Source: Pseudomonadota bacterium
Lineage (GTDB): Bacteria; Pseudomonadota; Alphaproteobacteria; Caulobacterales; Caulobacteraceae
Assembly: GCA_023424215.1 (NCBI GenBank)
Contig: JAFAEC010000152.1
Coordinates: 1 to 54,004, forward strand
Direction of reading: 5' to 3'
Length of the DNA: 54,004 nt
The notes beneath the pieces were generated by a model. The model was not told where the DNA came from and searched no databases. It saw only the letters and a list, made by a program, of their open reading frames with translations. A program made the position numbers and the translations under genes. Below, piece after piece: positions 19,098 to 28,287 of this stretch (its first letter is position 1; every line of letters begins with the position of its first letter).

Positions 19098-20579
19098 TCA
19101 ACTTCGGGCGAGGAAGCCGTTCTCGATGAAGCGCCGGTCGGCCCAGGTCGAATGGGTGCCGCTGGAGATCTTGTGGGGAAGGGCGATGCGGACCACGGGA
19201 CCGGCGGCGAAGTCCTTGCAGTCGATCAGGATGCACTCCGAGGTCTGGGTGTTCTCGTCGATCAGGAAACTGACCAGATAGCCGTCGTCCTCATCCGTGG
19301 CGTTGATGCGGGGCGCGAACGGGGACTCGCTGGCGTAGACGCCCTCAGGCAGGGTGATCTCCCACGACTCGCCGGTGTGCAGGTCGTGCTTGACCATGCC
19401 CTTGAACAGGAACCACCCCGGCTTGGTGAAGGTGCTGTAGGCGTAGCGGTACGGCACGCCGGCGTAGCGCTGGTTGAACATGCCGAACTCAAGGATGCGA
19501 TCGTCCAGCCGCTGCTCGCGGGTTTCGCCGGTCTTCAGGTTGAAGCGCCAGCGGTGCAGCCGGGGCCGGAAGCTGTGCTCGTCGAGGAAGGCCATCATGT
19601 GGCCCATGCCCTTGGGATAGCCGTCGAGCGGCGCGGGGCAGGGGTCCTCCTGGAAGTAGCCGTCGAGGACGATCTCGTCGCCTTCCTCCCAGGCGTTGAG
19701 GAAGTGCAGGACATAGGTCGGCTCGGCCTCGAACCAGCGGATCTCATCGGAGCGACCGTAGCGGGGGATGATCCCGAACCGCGACTTCAGGCCGGGGTGC
19801 ATGCGCGAGACATGGATGTCCTGCTTGAGCAGCTCCTCGTCCCAGAACAGCGGGAAGTCGTTGAGGATCGAGTAGTTCTCGGTGAAGGCCATGTCGTGCG
19901 GCAGGCGCGGTCCCGGCAGGTCGATCGGCACGTAGTGGACAAGCTTTCCACTCCGGTCGACGACGCCGTAGTGCATGTAGGGGGCGTGGGTCCCGTAGTT
20001 GAAGAACAGCATCTCGCCCGTTGTCTCGTCGACCTTGGGATGGGCGGAAACGCCGTCGAGCGGACCCCAGGCGGCCACGCCGGCGGGATCGAGGGTCTCC
20101 GGGTCCAGCAGATAGGCTTCGCCGCACTGGTAGAAGGTGGAGGCGATCTTGCCGGCGTGGACCACGACGTCGGTGCTGGAGGAGTCCTTCAGCGACCCGT
20201 GCGCGCCGAAGCCCGGGCGCCGTGACGTGCCCGGCGGGTCCATCAAACCGCCCCAGAGGGAGGCGCCGGCCTCCTGCTCGGCCTGGAAGCAGCGGGTGCG
20301 CACGAAGCGGTTTCGATAGTCCGCCTTGCCGTTCCGGAAGCTGATCATGTGGACCATGCCGTCGCCGTCGAACGGGTGATAGCGGCCGAGCGGCTCGTGG
20401 ATCTGGTTCTCGGTGTTGCGGACGTAGATGCCGTCGATGTCGTCGGGGATTCGCCCCTCGATGACCTTGAGGTCCATCGCGTCGACCTCCCGCAGAAGCG
20501 GGGTCCAGGCCCCCGTCAGATAGGGGTGGTTTGACGGCTTCAGCGACGCCTTGATGGGAGGCAGGACGTGGACGGTCAT
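19098..20579 (-). CDS. carotenoid-oxygenase family (RPE65/lignostilbene dioxygenase-like) enzyme, copy 1
   Basis: The 493-residue Fe(II) enzyme would cleave an alkene with O2 to give two carbonyl products. The four iron-binding histidines of the seven-bladed propeller are readable at His180 (SAHPKVD), His228 (LPHDMAFTENY), His292 (LHFLNAWEEGDE) and His476 (GTHSTW). The N-terminal segment has GIYVRNTENQ and HPFDGDGMVH, and the C-terminus has PFAPRINATDEDDGYLVSF. There is no signal peptide. Substrates in the family include carotenoids, apocarotenoids, stilbenes and phenylpropenes. The promoter-like element at 20614-20637 lies 34 bases upstream, with the same geometry as for copy 2. It is divergent from the feruloyl-CoA-synthase-like gene. 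Confidence 0.92.
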   Translation of the reverse strand: MTVHVLPPIKASLKPSNHPYLTGAWTPLLREVDAMDLKVIEGRIPDDIDGIYVRNTENQIHEPLGRYHPFDGDGMVHMISFRNGKADYRNRFVRTRCFQAEQEAGASLWGGLMDPPGTSRRPGFGAHGSLKDSSSTDVVVHAGKIASTFYQCGEAYLLDPETLDPAGVAAWGPLDGVSAHPKVDETTGEMLFFNYGTHAPYMHYGVVDRSGKLVHYVPIDLPGPRLPHDMAFTENYSILNDFPLFWDEELLKQDIHVSRMHPGLKSRFGIIPRYGRSDEIRWFEAEPTYVLHFLNAWEEGDEIVLDGYFQEDPCPAPLDGYPKGMGHMMAFLDEHSFRPRLHRWRFNLKTGETREQRLDDRILEFGMFNQRYAGVPYRYAYSTFTKPGWFLFKGMVKHDLHTGESWEITLPEGVYASESPFAPRINATDEDDGYLVSFLIDENTQTSECILIDCKDFAAGPVVRIALPHKISSGTHSTWADRRFIENGFLARS

Positions 20580-20607
20580 GGCGGTTTTCCGATCTCCGGG
20601 CCCGCCA

Positions 20608-20637
20608 GCCTAGGCACGAACGGTATGCTTACGCAAG
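20608..20637 (-). promoter_or_regulatory. shared regulon element with promoter, upstream of carotenoid oxygenase 1
   Basis: On the minus strand CTTGCGTAAGCATACC begins at 20637. It matches the 16-base element before oxygenase 2 at 13 of 16 bases, and the 24-base blocks (20614-20637 and 35346-35369) agree at 19 positions. TTGCGT could serve as -35 with CTAGGC 17 bases on (20613-20608) as -10, giving a leader of about 22 bases. Confidence 0.6.
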
Positions 20638-20661
20638 CTACGTCGGTCGCAGATGCTGCGA

Positions 20662-20709
20662 CTTGCACAGGCGGACCATCTCTGGCTAGCTTGCTTTCGT
20701 AAGTGGACC
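20662..20709 (+). promoter_or_regulatory. two direct copies of the regulon element, upstream of the feruloyl-CoA-synthase-like gene
   Basis: The copies are CTTGCACAGGCGGACC at 20662-20677 and CTTTCGTAAGTGGACC at 20694-20709; both keep GGACC at the same spacing. In the first, TTGCAC followed 17 bases later by CTAGCT (20686-20691) resembles the promoter read for the divergent gene. The second copy would then lie at the transcript start, where an operator often sits. Confidence 0.58.
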
Positions 20710-20755
20710 TTACAGCGTGGCCGGAGGGTGGCGCGGGTCCGGAGAGGACCCACGC

Positions 20756-22618
20756 ATGTCCGCCGAAGCGTCTGAATCGCCGCCCTTCCGCGACGCCGGC
20801 CTGATGTCGGTCGACCTGGAGGTCGAGGCCCGCGCCGACGGCGCCCTGCTGGTTCGCTCGCGGGTCCCCTTGGCCAGTCACGACTGGAACGTCCCCCGCG
20901 CGGTCCTGCAGGCCGCGCGCGGACGCGCCGACCGTCCCGCCATCGCGCGGCGCGAGAATGGCGCCGGCGACTGGGTCTTCACCTCCTACGGCGACTTCGC
21001 CCGACGCTGCGCCGCCTTCAGCCAGTGGCTGATCGACCGCGACCTGCCGCGGGGTGCCGCGGTGATGATCATGGGCCCAAATTCGGCGGCCTACGCCGTC
21101 GCCGTGGTGGGCGCGATGGCCGCAGGCGCGCCGGCGGCGCCGGTCAGCCTGCAATACGCCATGCTGGGGGGCGATCTCGGCAGGCTGAGGTATGTGATCG
21201 ACAAGATCCGCCCGGCCGTGATCTTCGTCGAGGACGCCCGCCCCGTGGCCGGCGCGCTCGCCGCCCTGGGCCTCGAGGGAGTCGTGATCGTCACCTCCAC
21301 GCCGGAGGTGGTGGAGGCGCCGGGGGTGGTCGATCTCCCCGAGGTTCTGTCCACACCGGTTACGGAGGCGACGGAGGAGCGCCTCGCGTCCCTGAAGCCG
21401 GACGACCACGCCCACTACCTGCTCACCTCGGGCTCGACCGGCCTGCCCAAGGTGGTGGCGGTGTCCTATGCGAACCTCGCGGCCAACACCGCCCAGGCCG
21501 TCCAGGCCACGGGCGAGGCGCTGCGCTGGGACGGGCGGATCCTGAACTGGCTGCCCTGGCACCATACGGCGGGCGCCAGCGTGCTGCGGGCGACCCTGCT
21601 GGCCGGCGGCGTCTTCTACGCCGATGACGGCAAGCCCTTGCCCGGACTGCTGGAAATCTCGCTGAGGAACCTCCGGGAGATGCCGGTCGAGTACTACACT
21701 AATGTGCCGCTGGGCTTCGCCCTGCTGGCGGATGCGCTGGAGGCGGACGCCGACCTCCGCCGGACGTTCTTTTCCGAACTGAGGCTGATGCTGTTCGGCG
21801 GGGCGGCCCTGGCCCAGCCGGTCTACGATCGCATCCAGCGCATGGCGGTGGAGGAGACGGGCCACCGGATCATGATGACCTCGGCCTACGGCTCGACCGA
21901 GACCACGGCGGGCTTCCTCGCCGGCTACGCCTACACCGACAAGGTCGGCCTCGGCCTGCCGCTGCCCGGGGTGACCCTGAAGCTCGTGCCTCACGACAGG
22001 GAAGGCGCTCCGGACGCGCGCTGGGAGGTCCGCGTGAAGGGCCCCAACGTCACCCGCGGTTATCTGGACGATCCCGAACGCACGGCCGCCGCCTTCGATG
22101 ACGAGGGCTTCTACCGCATGGGCGACCTGGCGACCTTCATCACCCCCGGCGACGTCGCCGGCGGCCTGGCCTTCGCTGGACGGCTGGCCGAGGAGTTCAA
22201 GCTGTCGACCGGCGCCTGGGTCTACGGCGGACCGGCGCGGGAAACGGTGCTCGCGGCTCTGTCCCCGCTGATCACCGAACTGGTCCTGTGCGAGGAGAAC
22301 CGGCCGTACCTCGGCATCCTGGCCTGGCCGTCGTCCGAAGGGGTGAGGCGCGAACTGGGACTCGACCTTCCTGAGGCCATCGCCTCGGGGCGCCTGTCGC
22401 AGGCGATGCGCGAGCGGCTGGTGGCCCACAACGCCGCCCATCCCGTCGCCTCGATGCGCATCGCGCGCGCGGTGGTTCTCACCACGCCGCCCGACCCCAA
22501 CGCCCATGAGGTCTCCGACAAGGGCAGCATCAATCGCCGCGGGGTGATCGACAACCGGTCCGCCGACGTGGCGCGGCTCTACGCCGACCCGCCGGATGCG
22601 GGCGTCATCGTGGTCTGA
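20756..22618 (+). CDS. feruloyl-CoA-synthase-like acyl/aryl-CoA ligase
   Basis: The 620-residue ANL-superfamily enzyme would form a CoA thioester from a carboxylic acid, via an acyl-AMP. It has the phosphate loop LLTSGSTGLPKVV (about 222-234), YGSTETT (A5), MGDLATF (A7), and a C-terminal catalytic Lys in VSDKGSINRRGV. That C-terminal motif and the length match feruloyl-CoA synthases rather than generic fatty acyl ligases. The start ATG 20756 follows GGAGAGGA by 8 bases; the frame opens earlier at 20717 without a domain. It begins a plus-strand operon with a DUF1295 protein, a thioesterase and a thiolase. Confidence 0.88.
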   Translation: MSAEASESPPFRDAGLMSVDLEVEARADGALLVRSRVPLASHDWNVPRAVLQAARGRADRPAIARRENGAGDWVFTSYGDFARRCAAFSQWLIDRDLPRGAAVMIMGPNSAAYAVAVVGAMAAGAPAAPVSLQYAMLGGDLGRLRYVIDKIRPAVIFVEDARPVAGALAALGLEGVVIVTSTPEVVEAPGVVDLPEVLSTPVTEATEERLASLKPDDHAHYLLTSGSTGLPKVVAVSYANLAANTAQAVQATGEALRWDGRILNWLPWHHTAGASVLRATLLAGGVFYADDGKPLPGLLEISLRNLREMPVEYYTNVPLGFALLADALEADADLRRTFFSELRLMLFGGAALAQPVYDRIQRMAVEETGHRIMMTSAYGSTETTAGFLAGYAYTDKVGLGLPLPGVTLKLVPHDREGAPDARWEVRVKGPNVTRGYLDDPERTAAAFDDEGFYRMGDLATFITPGDVAGGLAFAGRLAEEFKLSTGAWVYGGPARETVLAALSPLITELVLCEENRPYLGILAWPSSEGVRRELGLDLPEAIASGRLSQAMRERLVAHNAAHPVASMRIARAVVLTTPPDPNAHEVSDKGSINRRGVIDNRSADVARLYADPPDAGVIVV

Positions 22619-22656
22619 GCGCCGTCGAACCGGCCAGCCTTCTGGAAGGATACCCC

Positions 22657-23470
22657 TTGGACATCGCTCTGGCGCTGCTGATCAACTTCGCCGTCGCCCT
22701 CGGCCTGCTGCTGACCGTGTGGCTGGTCTGCCTGGCGCTCAGGGACGCGACCATCGTCGACGCCTTCTGGGCCTTCGGCCACATCGCCGTCGCGATCGCC
22801 AGCTTCGTGCAGGCCACCGAGGGCTACGAGCCGCGCAAACTGCTGATGCTGGGCCTCTGCGTGCTGTGGGGGCTGCGCCTCGGCGGCTACATGCTGTGGC
22901 GCTGGCGAACGCACGGACCCGACCGTCGCTACGCCTCGCTGATCGGCAAGGCGGGCCGCGACCGGGGCTGGGGCTTCGCCAAGGCCTCGCTGCTGCTGGT
23001 CTTCCTGACCCAGGCGCCGGTGCTGTGGCTGTCGTCCCTGCCGGTGCAGCTGGGGCAGTTCGCGGCGACGCCGGCGGCCCTCGGCCCGCTGGCCTGGATC
23101 GGCGCCGGAGTGGCCCTGTTCGGTCTCGCCTACGAGAGTGTGGCGGACTTCCAGATGCAGCGCTTCCGGGCCCGACCGGACGCGCGCGATCGGGTGATGA
23201 ACGAGGGCCTGTGGCGCTACTGCCGGCACCCGAACTATTTCGGGGAGGCGCTCGTCTGGATCGGCATCTTTCTGGTGGGGGCCGAGACGTTTCCCGGCTG
23301 GTTCGCCCTGCCGGGAGTCCTGTTCCTGATCTGGACGCTGAACAAGTGGAGCGGCGCGGCGACCCTGGAGCCGCGACTGACCCCGCACCCGCGCCGGTTA
23401 CGCCGACTACATGGCCACCACCAACCGCTTCATTCCCTGGCCGCCGCGCAAGGCGGCCGCCCATGGGTGA
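22657..23470 (+). CDS. DUF1295 membrane protein, frameshifted near the 3' end
   Basis: From TTG 22657 (GGAAGGA 6 bases upstream) the frame encodes a multi-TM protein of the DUF1295/steroid-5-alpha-reductase-like family, with the signature LWRYCRHPNYFGEALVWIGIF and LNKWSGAATLEPRLT. The normal family ending (Arg-Ala-Gly-Tyr-Ala-Asp-Tyr ... Asn-Arg-Phe-Ile-Pro-Trp-Pro-Pro-Arg) is present but one frame away. Removing one C from the run at 23381-23384 restores a 270-residue protein ending at 23470, which overlaps the next start by 8 bases. Unrepaired, the frame runs on to 23724 through the thioesterase gene. This is either a recent mutation or a sequencing error. Confidence 0.8.
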
Positions 23471-23927
23471 CTGGACGCCCCTGGTCGAGGCGGCCGGCCC
23501 GTTCGCGGGCTGGACCACCTGGCGCAACATCGATCCGTTCGAGGCGCAGGCGGGGCCGTTCTACTACCGGACCGAGGCGTCCGGAGGCGTGCGGGCCGCC
23601 TTCCAGGTCGAGGCCCGGCACCTCAATGTCGGGGGCTTCGCCCATGGCGGTTGCCTGCTCACCTTCGCCGACTTCGCCCTGTTCGCCATCGCCATGCCGG
23701 AGATCGGCGAGGGCATGGCGGTGACGGTTTCGCTCAGCGCCGACTTCATGGGCCGGGTGATGGAGGGGGATCGCGTCGAGGCGACGGGTGAAGTGCTGCG
23801 CCGGGGTCGGTCGCTCGTTTTCGTGCGCGGACTGGCCGAGGTCGCCAGGCGCCCGGTGCTGGCCTTTTCCGGCGTGATCCGACCCTTCCCGGCCGCCCCC
23901 TTGCCGAGTCGCGACGAGCGCGCCTAG
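23463..23927 (+). CDS. hotdog-fold thioesterase (PaaI-like)
   Basis: The 154-residue product has the hotdog pattern with FQVEARHLNVGGFAHGGCLLTFADFALFAIA (the HGG region with catalytic Asp downstream), then VTVSLSADFMGRVMEGDRVEATGEVLRRGRSLVFVRG. Such enzymes hydrolyse acyl- or aryl-CoA esters to free acid and CoA. ATG 23463 lies inside the end of the DUF1295 gene once its frameshift is corrected, so translation is coupled. In this pathway it could release a product or clear dead-end CoA esters. Confidence 0.86.
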   Translation: MGDWTPLVEAAGPFAGWTTWRNIDPFEAQAGPFYYRTEASGGVRAAFQVEARHLNVGGFAHGGCLLTFADFALFAIAMPEIGEGMAVTVSLSADFMGRVMEGDRVEATGEVLRRGRSLVFVRGLAEVARRPVLAFSGVIRPFPAAPLPSRDERA

Positions 23928-23955
23928 GCTGACTTTCAGCAGGAGACTGAGATCA

Positions 23956-25173
23956 ATGGTCTACATCCTGGGCGGCTGGCAGACCGACTTCCGCCGCAAC
24001 TGGGCGCGCGAAGGACTCGAGATCGCGGACGGCTTCTCGGAGACCCTCGCCGGCGGGCTGGAGGCGACGGGGCTTGAGCCGGCGGACATCGACGTGGGCC
24101 ACGTCGGCAATTTCGTCGGCGACCTGTTCGCCGGACAGGGGATGCTCGGCGGCTTCTTCGCCCTCGCCGACGAGCGGTTCGACGGCATGCCGGCCTCGCG
24201 CCACGAGGGCGCCTGCGCGTCCGGATCCCTGGCCATTCTGGCCGCCATGGCCGACATCGAGTCGGGCCGGTACGGCACGGCCGCCGTGCTGGGCCTCGAG
24301 CTGATGCGCAACGTGCCCGGCCAGACCGCGGCCGAGCATCTCGGCGCGGCCGCCTGGGCCGGTCACGAATATCAGGACGCGCGCTATGTCTGGCCGCGCG
24401 CCTTCTCCGACCTGACCGAGGAATACGACCGGCGCTACGGCATCGACGAGGCCCACCTGCGCCGCATCTCGCAGATCAATTTCGCCAACGGCCGGCTCAA
24501 TCCCAACGCCCAGACGCGCGGCTATATCTTCCCGGACGAGGCGTTCACGGCCGACGACGAGGCCAATCCGGTGATCGAGGGGCGGGTGCGCAAGACCGAC
24601 TGCGGCCAGGTGACCGACGGCGGCGCCGTCGTCTTTCTGGCCTCGGCCGAGCGGGCGGCGGACTACGCGCGGCGGCGGGGCGTGCCGCTGGAGTCCGTCC
24701 CCCGCATCAAGGGCTGGGGCCATCGCAACACGCCGATCAGCTACGCCCGCAAGATCGCCGCCAGCGCCGACCAGGCCTATGTGTTCCCGCAGGTGAAGCG
24801 GGCCATCGACGAGGCGCGCAGCCGGGCCGGCGTGGGGCTGGATGATATCGACGCCATCGAAACCCACGACTGTTTCTCGATGACCGAATATATGGCCATC
24901 GACCACCTCGGCCTCACCGCCCCCGGGGAGGCCTGGAAGGCGGTCGAGGCCGGCGATATCGAGATCGGCGGCCGGCTGCCGATCAATCCATCCGGCGGGC
25001 TGATCGGCTGCGGTCACCCGGTCGGAGCGACCGGGGTGCGGATGGCGCTGGACGCCTTCAAACAGACGACCGGAACCGCCGGCGACTATCAGGTGGCGGG
25101 CGCCCGCAACGTGCAGACCCTGAACATCGGCGGTTCGACCACCACCACGGTCAGCCTGGTGATCGGGACCTAG
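23956..25173 (+). CDS. SCP-x-type thiolase (acetyl-CoA acyltransferase family)
   Basis: The 405-residue thiolase-fold protein has catalytic Cys87 (HEGACASGS), the SCP-x-type HDCF at 304-307 in place of the NEAF of classical thiolases, and His354 in GCGHPVGATG. SCP-x-type thiolases handle branched, steroid or aryl side chains and often need a DUF35 partner protein. No DUF35 gene is adjacent. AGGAGA lies about 9 bases before ATG 23956. Its stop overlaps the stop of the convergent thioesterase (25170-25173). It is the last gene of the operon from 20756. Confidence 0.9.
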   Translation: MVYILGGWQTDFRRNWAREGLEIADGFSETLAGGLEATGLEPADIDVGHVGNFVGDLFAGQGMLGGFFALADERFDGMPASRHEGACASGSLAILAAMADIESGRYGTAAVLGLELMRNVPGQTAAEHLGAAAWAGHEYQDARYVWPRAFSDLTEEYDRRYGIDEAHLRRISQINFANGRLNPNAQTRGYIFPDEAFTADDEANPVIEGRVRKTDCGQVTDGGAVVFLASAERAADYARRRGVPLESVPRIKGWGHRNTPISYARKIAASADQAYVFPQVKRAIDEARSRAGVGLDDIDAIETHDCFSMTEYMAIDHLGLTAPGEAWKAVEAGDIEIGGRLPINPSGGLIGCGHPVGATGVRMALDAFKQTTGTAGDYQVAGARNVQTLNIGGSTTTTVSLVIGT

Positions 25174-25640
25174 GCCTCGCGTCGCCGGATGGCGATGGCG
25201 GCCGTGCCGTGCACGATGACGCGGCCGTCGGGAAGAGCCACCGTGACCTCGGCGACGACCTTGCGCGGGTCGGCGTAGGCGGCGCGACCCTCGACCATCA
25301 GGTGGCCGGCGTCGATCGGGGCGGCGTTGAGAAAGCGCAGGTTCAGGTCCGTCGACAGGAGGTATTCGCCGGGCTTCAGCAGGGTCATCGCCGCTCCTCC
25401 GCCGGCGATGTCGACCAGGGCCGCCGTGACGCCGCCATGAACCAGGCCGACGAAGTTGCCGTGCCCCTCGTCCAGATCGCAGCGCACGACCATCCGCCCT
25501 TCGCCGACCTCGACGGGGCGGGCGCGCAGGCGTTCGGGAAAGCCGCCGGCGAAGCGCGCCTCGGCCCAGCGTCGGGCCAGCTCCAGCCCGCTGGCCGACG
25601 GGTCCAGCTCGAAGCGCGAGGCGAGCGAGGGGGCGGTCAC
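25170..25640 (-). CDS. hotdog-fold thioesterase (PaaI-like), second copy
   Basis: The 156-residue product has DEGHGNFVGLVHGGVTAALVDIAGGGAAM (HGG and the acidic residue of the active site) and STDLNLRFLNAAPIDAGHLMVEGRAAYADPRKVVAEV, as in PaaI-type acyl-CoA thioesterases. The start is GTG 25640, overlapping the preceding stop as GTGA. It is the last gene of the eight-gene operon that begins with carotenoid oxygenase 2. It is distinct from the thioesterase at 23463, so both operons end up with their own hydrolase. Confidence 0.87.
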   Translation of the reverse strand: MTAPSLASRFELDPSASGLELARRWAEARFAGGFPERLRARPVEVGEGRMVVRCDLDEGHGNFVGLVHGGVTAALVDIAGGGAAMTLLKPGEYLLSTDLNLRFLNAAPIDAGHLMVEGRAAYADPRKVVAEVTVALPDGRVIVHGTAAIAIRRREA

Positions 25641-26575
25641 GCCGCCGCCCGCGCGGTCAGGCCATTGAAGCGGTCGGCGGCCGCCCGGTATTCCCGCTCG
25701 AGCCGATCCACCACCGCAGCCGTGGACGCCACCGTGTCGATCCGGCCCAGCCCCTGACCCGCCGCCCAGATGTCCTTCCAGCGCTTGCTCTGGCCGCCGG
25801 AATAGTCGCGCTGGATGGCGCCGCCCAGATGGTCGGGGTCGAGGCCGGCGGCCCTCAGGCTGGGCTTCAGCCACGAGGCGTCCGTGCCGGTCACGGCCGG
25901 CGACACGATCAGGTCGTCCGCGTCGCTGTCGACCACCATCTGCTTGTAGGCGTCCGGGGCCAGGCTCTCGCGCGTGGCCAGAAACCGGGTGCCCATGTAG
26001 ACCATGTCGGCGCCCGCCGCGATCGCGCCGGCCACGCCCGCCCCGTCGGCGACGCCGCCGCCGATGACCAGGGTGCCGTCGAAGAACTCGCGCACCGCTG
26101 AAACGAAGGCGAAGGGCGACAGGTGCCCGGTGTGGCCGCCCGCGCCGGCACTGATGCAGGCCAGTCCGTCGACCCCCGCCTCCGCCGCCTTCCGGGCCAG
26201 CTTCATGTTGACCACGTCGGCGAAGACCTTGCCGCCGTAGGCCTTGACCGTCTCCATCACCGGCTTCGGCGATCCGAGGGCGGTGATCACGATCGGCGGC
26301 TTGTAGCGCGCCACCATGGCCAAATCCTCCGGCAGCCGCGCATTGGTCGAGTGGGTGATCAGGTTGGCGATCCACGGGCCGTCGCCGGGGGACAGCGCGG
26401 AGGTGATCTCGTCCATCCAGCGGTCAAGGTCCTCGATCGAGCGGCAGTTCGGCGTCGGGAAGGCGCCGCCGATCCCCGCCTTGCATGCGGCGATGACCAG
26501 GTCCGGCCCGGAGACGAGAAACATCGGGGCCGCGATGACCGGCAGGCGCATCGGGTGGGACAAGGCGGAACTCAT
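25637..26575 (-). CDS. nitronate-monooxygenase-like FMN protein
   Basis: The 312-residue TIM-barrel flavoprotein of the 2-nitropropane-dioxygenase/nitronate monooxygenase family has LPVIAAPMFLVSGPDLVIAACKAGIGGAFP at the N-terminus, CISAGAGGHTGHLSPF (with the His of the active site) and TLVIGGGVADGAGVAGAIAAGADMVYMGTRF for FMN phosphate binding. The family includes enzymes acting on alkyl nitronates and enoyl-reductase-like proteins. In a catabolic operon with no nitro chemistry, a role as a flavin-dependent reductase or oxidase of a pathway intermediate is possible. It overlaps both neighbours by 4 bases. Confidence 0.86.
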   Translation of the reverse strand: MSSALSHPMRLPVIAAPMFLVSGPDLVIAACKAGIGGAFPTPNCRSIEDLDRWMDEITSALSPGDGPWIANLITHSTNARLPEDLAMVARYKPPIVITALGSPKPVMETVKAYGGKVFADVVNMKLARKAAEAGVDGLACISAGAGGHTGHLSPFAFVSAVREFFDGTLVIGGGVADGAGVAGAIAAGADMVYMGTRFLATRESLAPDAYKQMVVDSDADDLIVSPAVTGTDASWLKPSLRAAGLDPDHLGGAIQRDYSGGQSKRWKDIWAAGQGLGRIDTVASTAAVVDRLEREYRAAADRFNGLTARAAA

Positions 26576-28287
26576 ACGGGGGATGCTTCTCCGAGGCGGT
26601 CGCGCAGCTCACGCTTGAGCACCTTGCCGACCGGGTTGCGCGGCAGGGCGTCGACGACCTCCAGCCGCTCGATCTGTTTGTAGACGGCCACCTGCTTTTC
26701 GTCGGTCAGGTAGCGGTTGATGGTCGCCAGGTCCGCGGCCTGGTCCGGGCGGAAGACGACGAAGGCGCACAGCCGCTCGCCAAGGCGCGGGTCAGGGGCG
26801 CCGACCACGGCGACGTCGGCGATGGCCGCGTGACCGAGCAGATGTCCCTCGATCTCCTCCGAGGAGATGTTCATGCCCCCGCGGATGATGATGTCCTTCA
26901 GCCGGCCGACGAAGCGCAGGAACCGCCCGTCCGCCCCGACCAGTTCGAACAGGTCCCCGGAGCGGAACCAGCCGTCGGCGTCGAAAGCCCGGGCGCTGAC
27001 CTCGGGCGCCCGCCAGTAGCCTGAGAACACCGTCGGCCCCTTCACGCGCAGTTCGCCGATCCGGCCCGGCTCGAGGATCTCCTCCTCCGTCTCCGGGTCC
27101 ACCAGCCGCGTGTCCAGCCGATCGTGCAGCATGGCCTTCCACCGCCGGCCGCCGCCGAAGCGGGGGAACATGGCGGCGCGCTCGGCGGGATCTGGCACGT
27201 CCTGCCAGGCGCTGGGGAAGGAGCAGCCCTCGTTCGAGCCGAAGTAGTTGACGATCTGCACGCCGTGCTTCTCGTGGAAGGTGGCCACCATCCACGGCGA
27301 CAGCGGCGCCGAACCCGAGCCGATGGCCTTCAGGCGCCCGAAGTCGATCCCCGCCAGCAGGCCCTCGTTCTGCAGCAGCAGGTTCAGCACCGCCGGCGGG
27401 GCCACGGTGTAGTCGATGGCCTCGTCGCGCATCTGCCTGAGCAGCACCTGCAGGTCGAACGGATGATGCTGGATCAGCCGCCCGCCGGTGATCAGCCAGC
27501 TGACGAAGCCGGTCGAGATCCCCGCCATGTTGACCATCGGAAAGGGATTGAGGATGCGCGCGCCCGGTCCGAGGTCGGCGGCGTCGACGACCCCCGCTCC
27601 CATGATGATCCACTCGTTGTGGCTGCGCGGCACGCCCTTGGGCTGGGCCTCGGTCCCGGAGGTCCAGCAGATGGTGACGACGTCGTCGGCGGTGACCTTC
27701 GCCGCCTTCATCGCCTCGCGGGCCGATTTCAGCTGCTTCGGCGTCACCGCGTCGAGCCGGGGCTCCAGATCGACGGCTCCGGCGGGACAGGTCTCGCCCA
27801 GCACGAAGATGTGCTTCAGCGTGGGCGAGCGATCCCGGACGTGCAGCAGCATCTCGCCATGGGCGTGCTTGCCGATGCGGTCCGTGGTCAGGGCCGCGAC
27901 GGCGTCGGTCTTGCCGGCGATGTAGTCCAGCTCGTTCTCCCGGTACTGCACCGGGGCGGGCGAGACGATGACGCCGAGCCGGGCCGCCGCCAGATAGGCG
28001 ATGCTCAGCTCGTTGATGTTCGGCAGCTGGACGATCAGGACGTCGTCCTTCTTGAGCCCATGGTCGTGCAGGACGGCGGCCATCCGGTCGACCGCCTCGT
28101 CGACCTGCCGCCATGTCAGCCGCTCCGGCGTCCCGCCCATGATGTCGGCGGCGTTGAACGGATCGACCAGCGCGATCTCGTCGGGATGGGCGGCCAGATG
28201 ACGGCGGAACAGGTCGTCCAGGCTGTCCTCGCCCCACCAGCCCTTCGCCTTGAACTCGCAGATGCGTTCCTGCGGGACGATGATCAT
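26572..28287 (-). CDS. AMP-dependent acyl/aryl-CoA ligase A
   Basis: The 571-residue ANL enzyme has ICWTSGTEAQPKGVPRSH (phosphate loop), NYFGSNEG (A5), WFRSGDLFELVGADGRFLRFVGRLKDIII (A7/A8) and LPRNPVGKVLKREL with the catalytic C-terminal Lys. Its N-terminus (RICEFKAKGWWGEDSLDDLF) resembles cyclic-acid ligases such as cyclohexanecarboxylate-CoA ligase more than fatty acyl ligases. This is pattern similarity only. It is cytoplasmic and overlaps ligase B and the nitronate-monooxygenase-like gene by 4 bases each. Confidence 0.9.
   Translation of the reverse strand: MIIVPQERICEFKAKGWWGEDSLDDLFRRHLAAHPDEIALVDPFNAADIMGGTPERLTWRQVDEAVDRMAAVLHDHGLKKDDVLIVQLPNINELSIAYLAAARLGVIVSPAPVQYRENELDYIAGKTDAVAALTTDRIGKHAHGEMLLHVRDRSPTLKHIFVLGETCPAGAVDLEPRLDAVTPKQLKSAREAMKAAKVTADDVVTICWTSGTEAQPKGVPRSHNEWIIMGAGVVDAADLGPGARILNPFPMVNMAGISTGFVSWLITGGRLIQHHPFDLQVLLRQMRDEAIDYTVAPPAVLNLLLQNEGLLAGIDFGRLKAIGSGSAPLSPWMVATFHEKHGVQIVNYFGSNEGCSFPSAWQDVPDPAERAAMFPRFGGGRRWKAMLHDRLDTRLVDPETEEEILEPGRIGELRVKGPTVFSGYWRAPEVSARAFDADGWFRSGDLFELVGADGRFLRFVGRLKDIIIRGGMNISSEEIEGHLLGHAAIADVAVVGAPDPRLGERLCAFVVFRPDQAADLATINRYLTDEKQVAVYKQIERLEVVDALPRNPVGKVLKRELRDRLGEASPV

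Noticed and set aside
25637..26575. Enoyl-ACP reductase FabK as the identity of the FMN protein.
   Set aside because: The fold family is shared, but the sequence details around AGGHTG and the operon context fit the nitronate-monooxygenase-like branch better; the exact function stays open.
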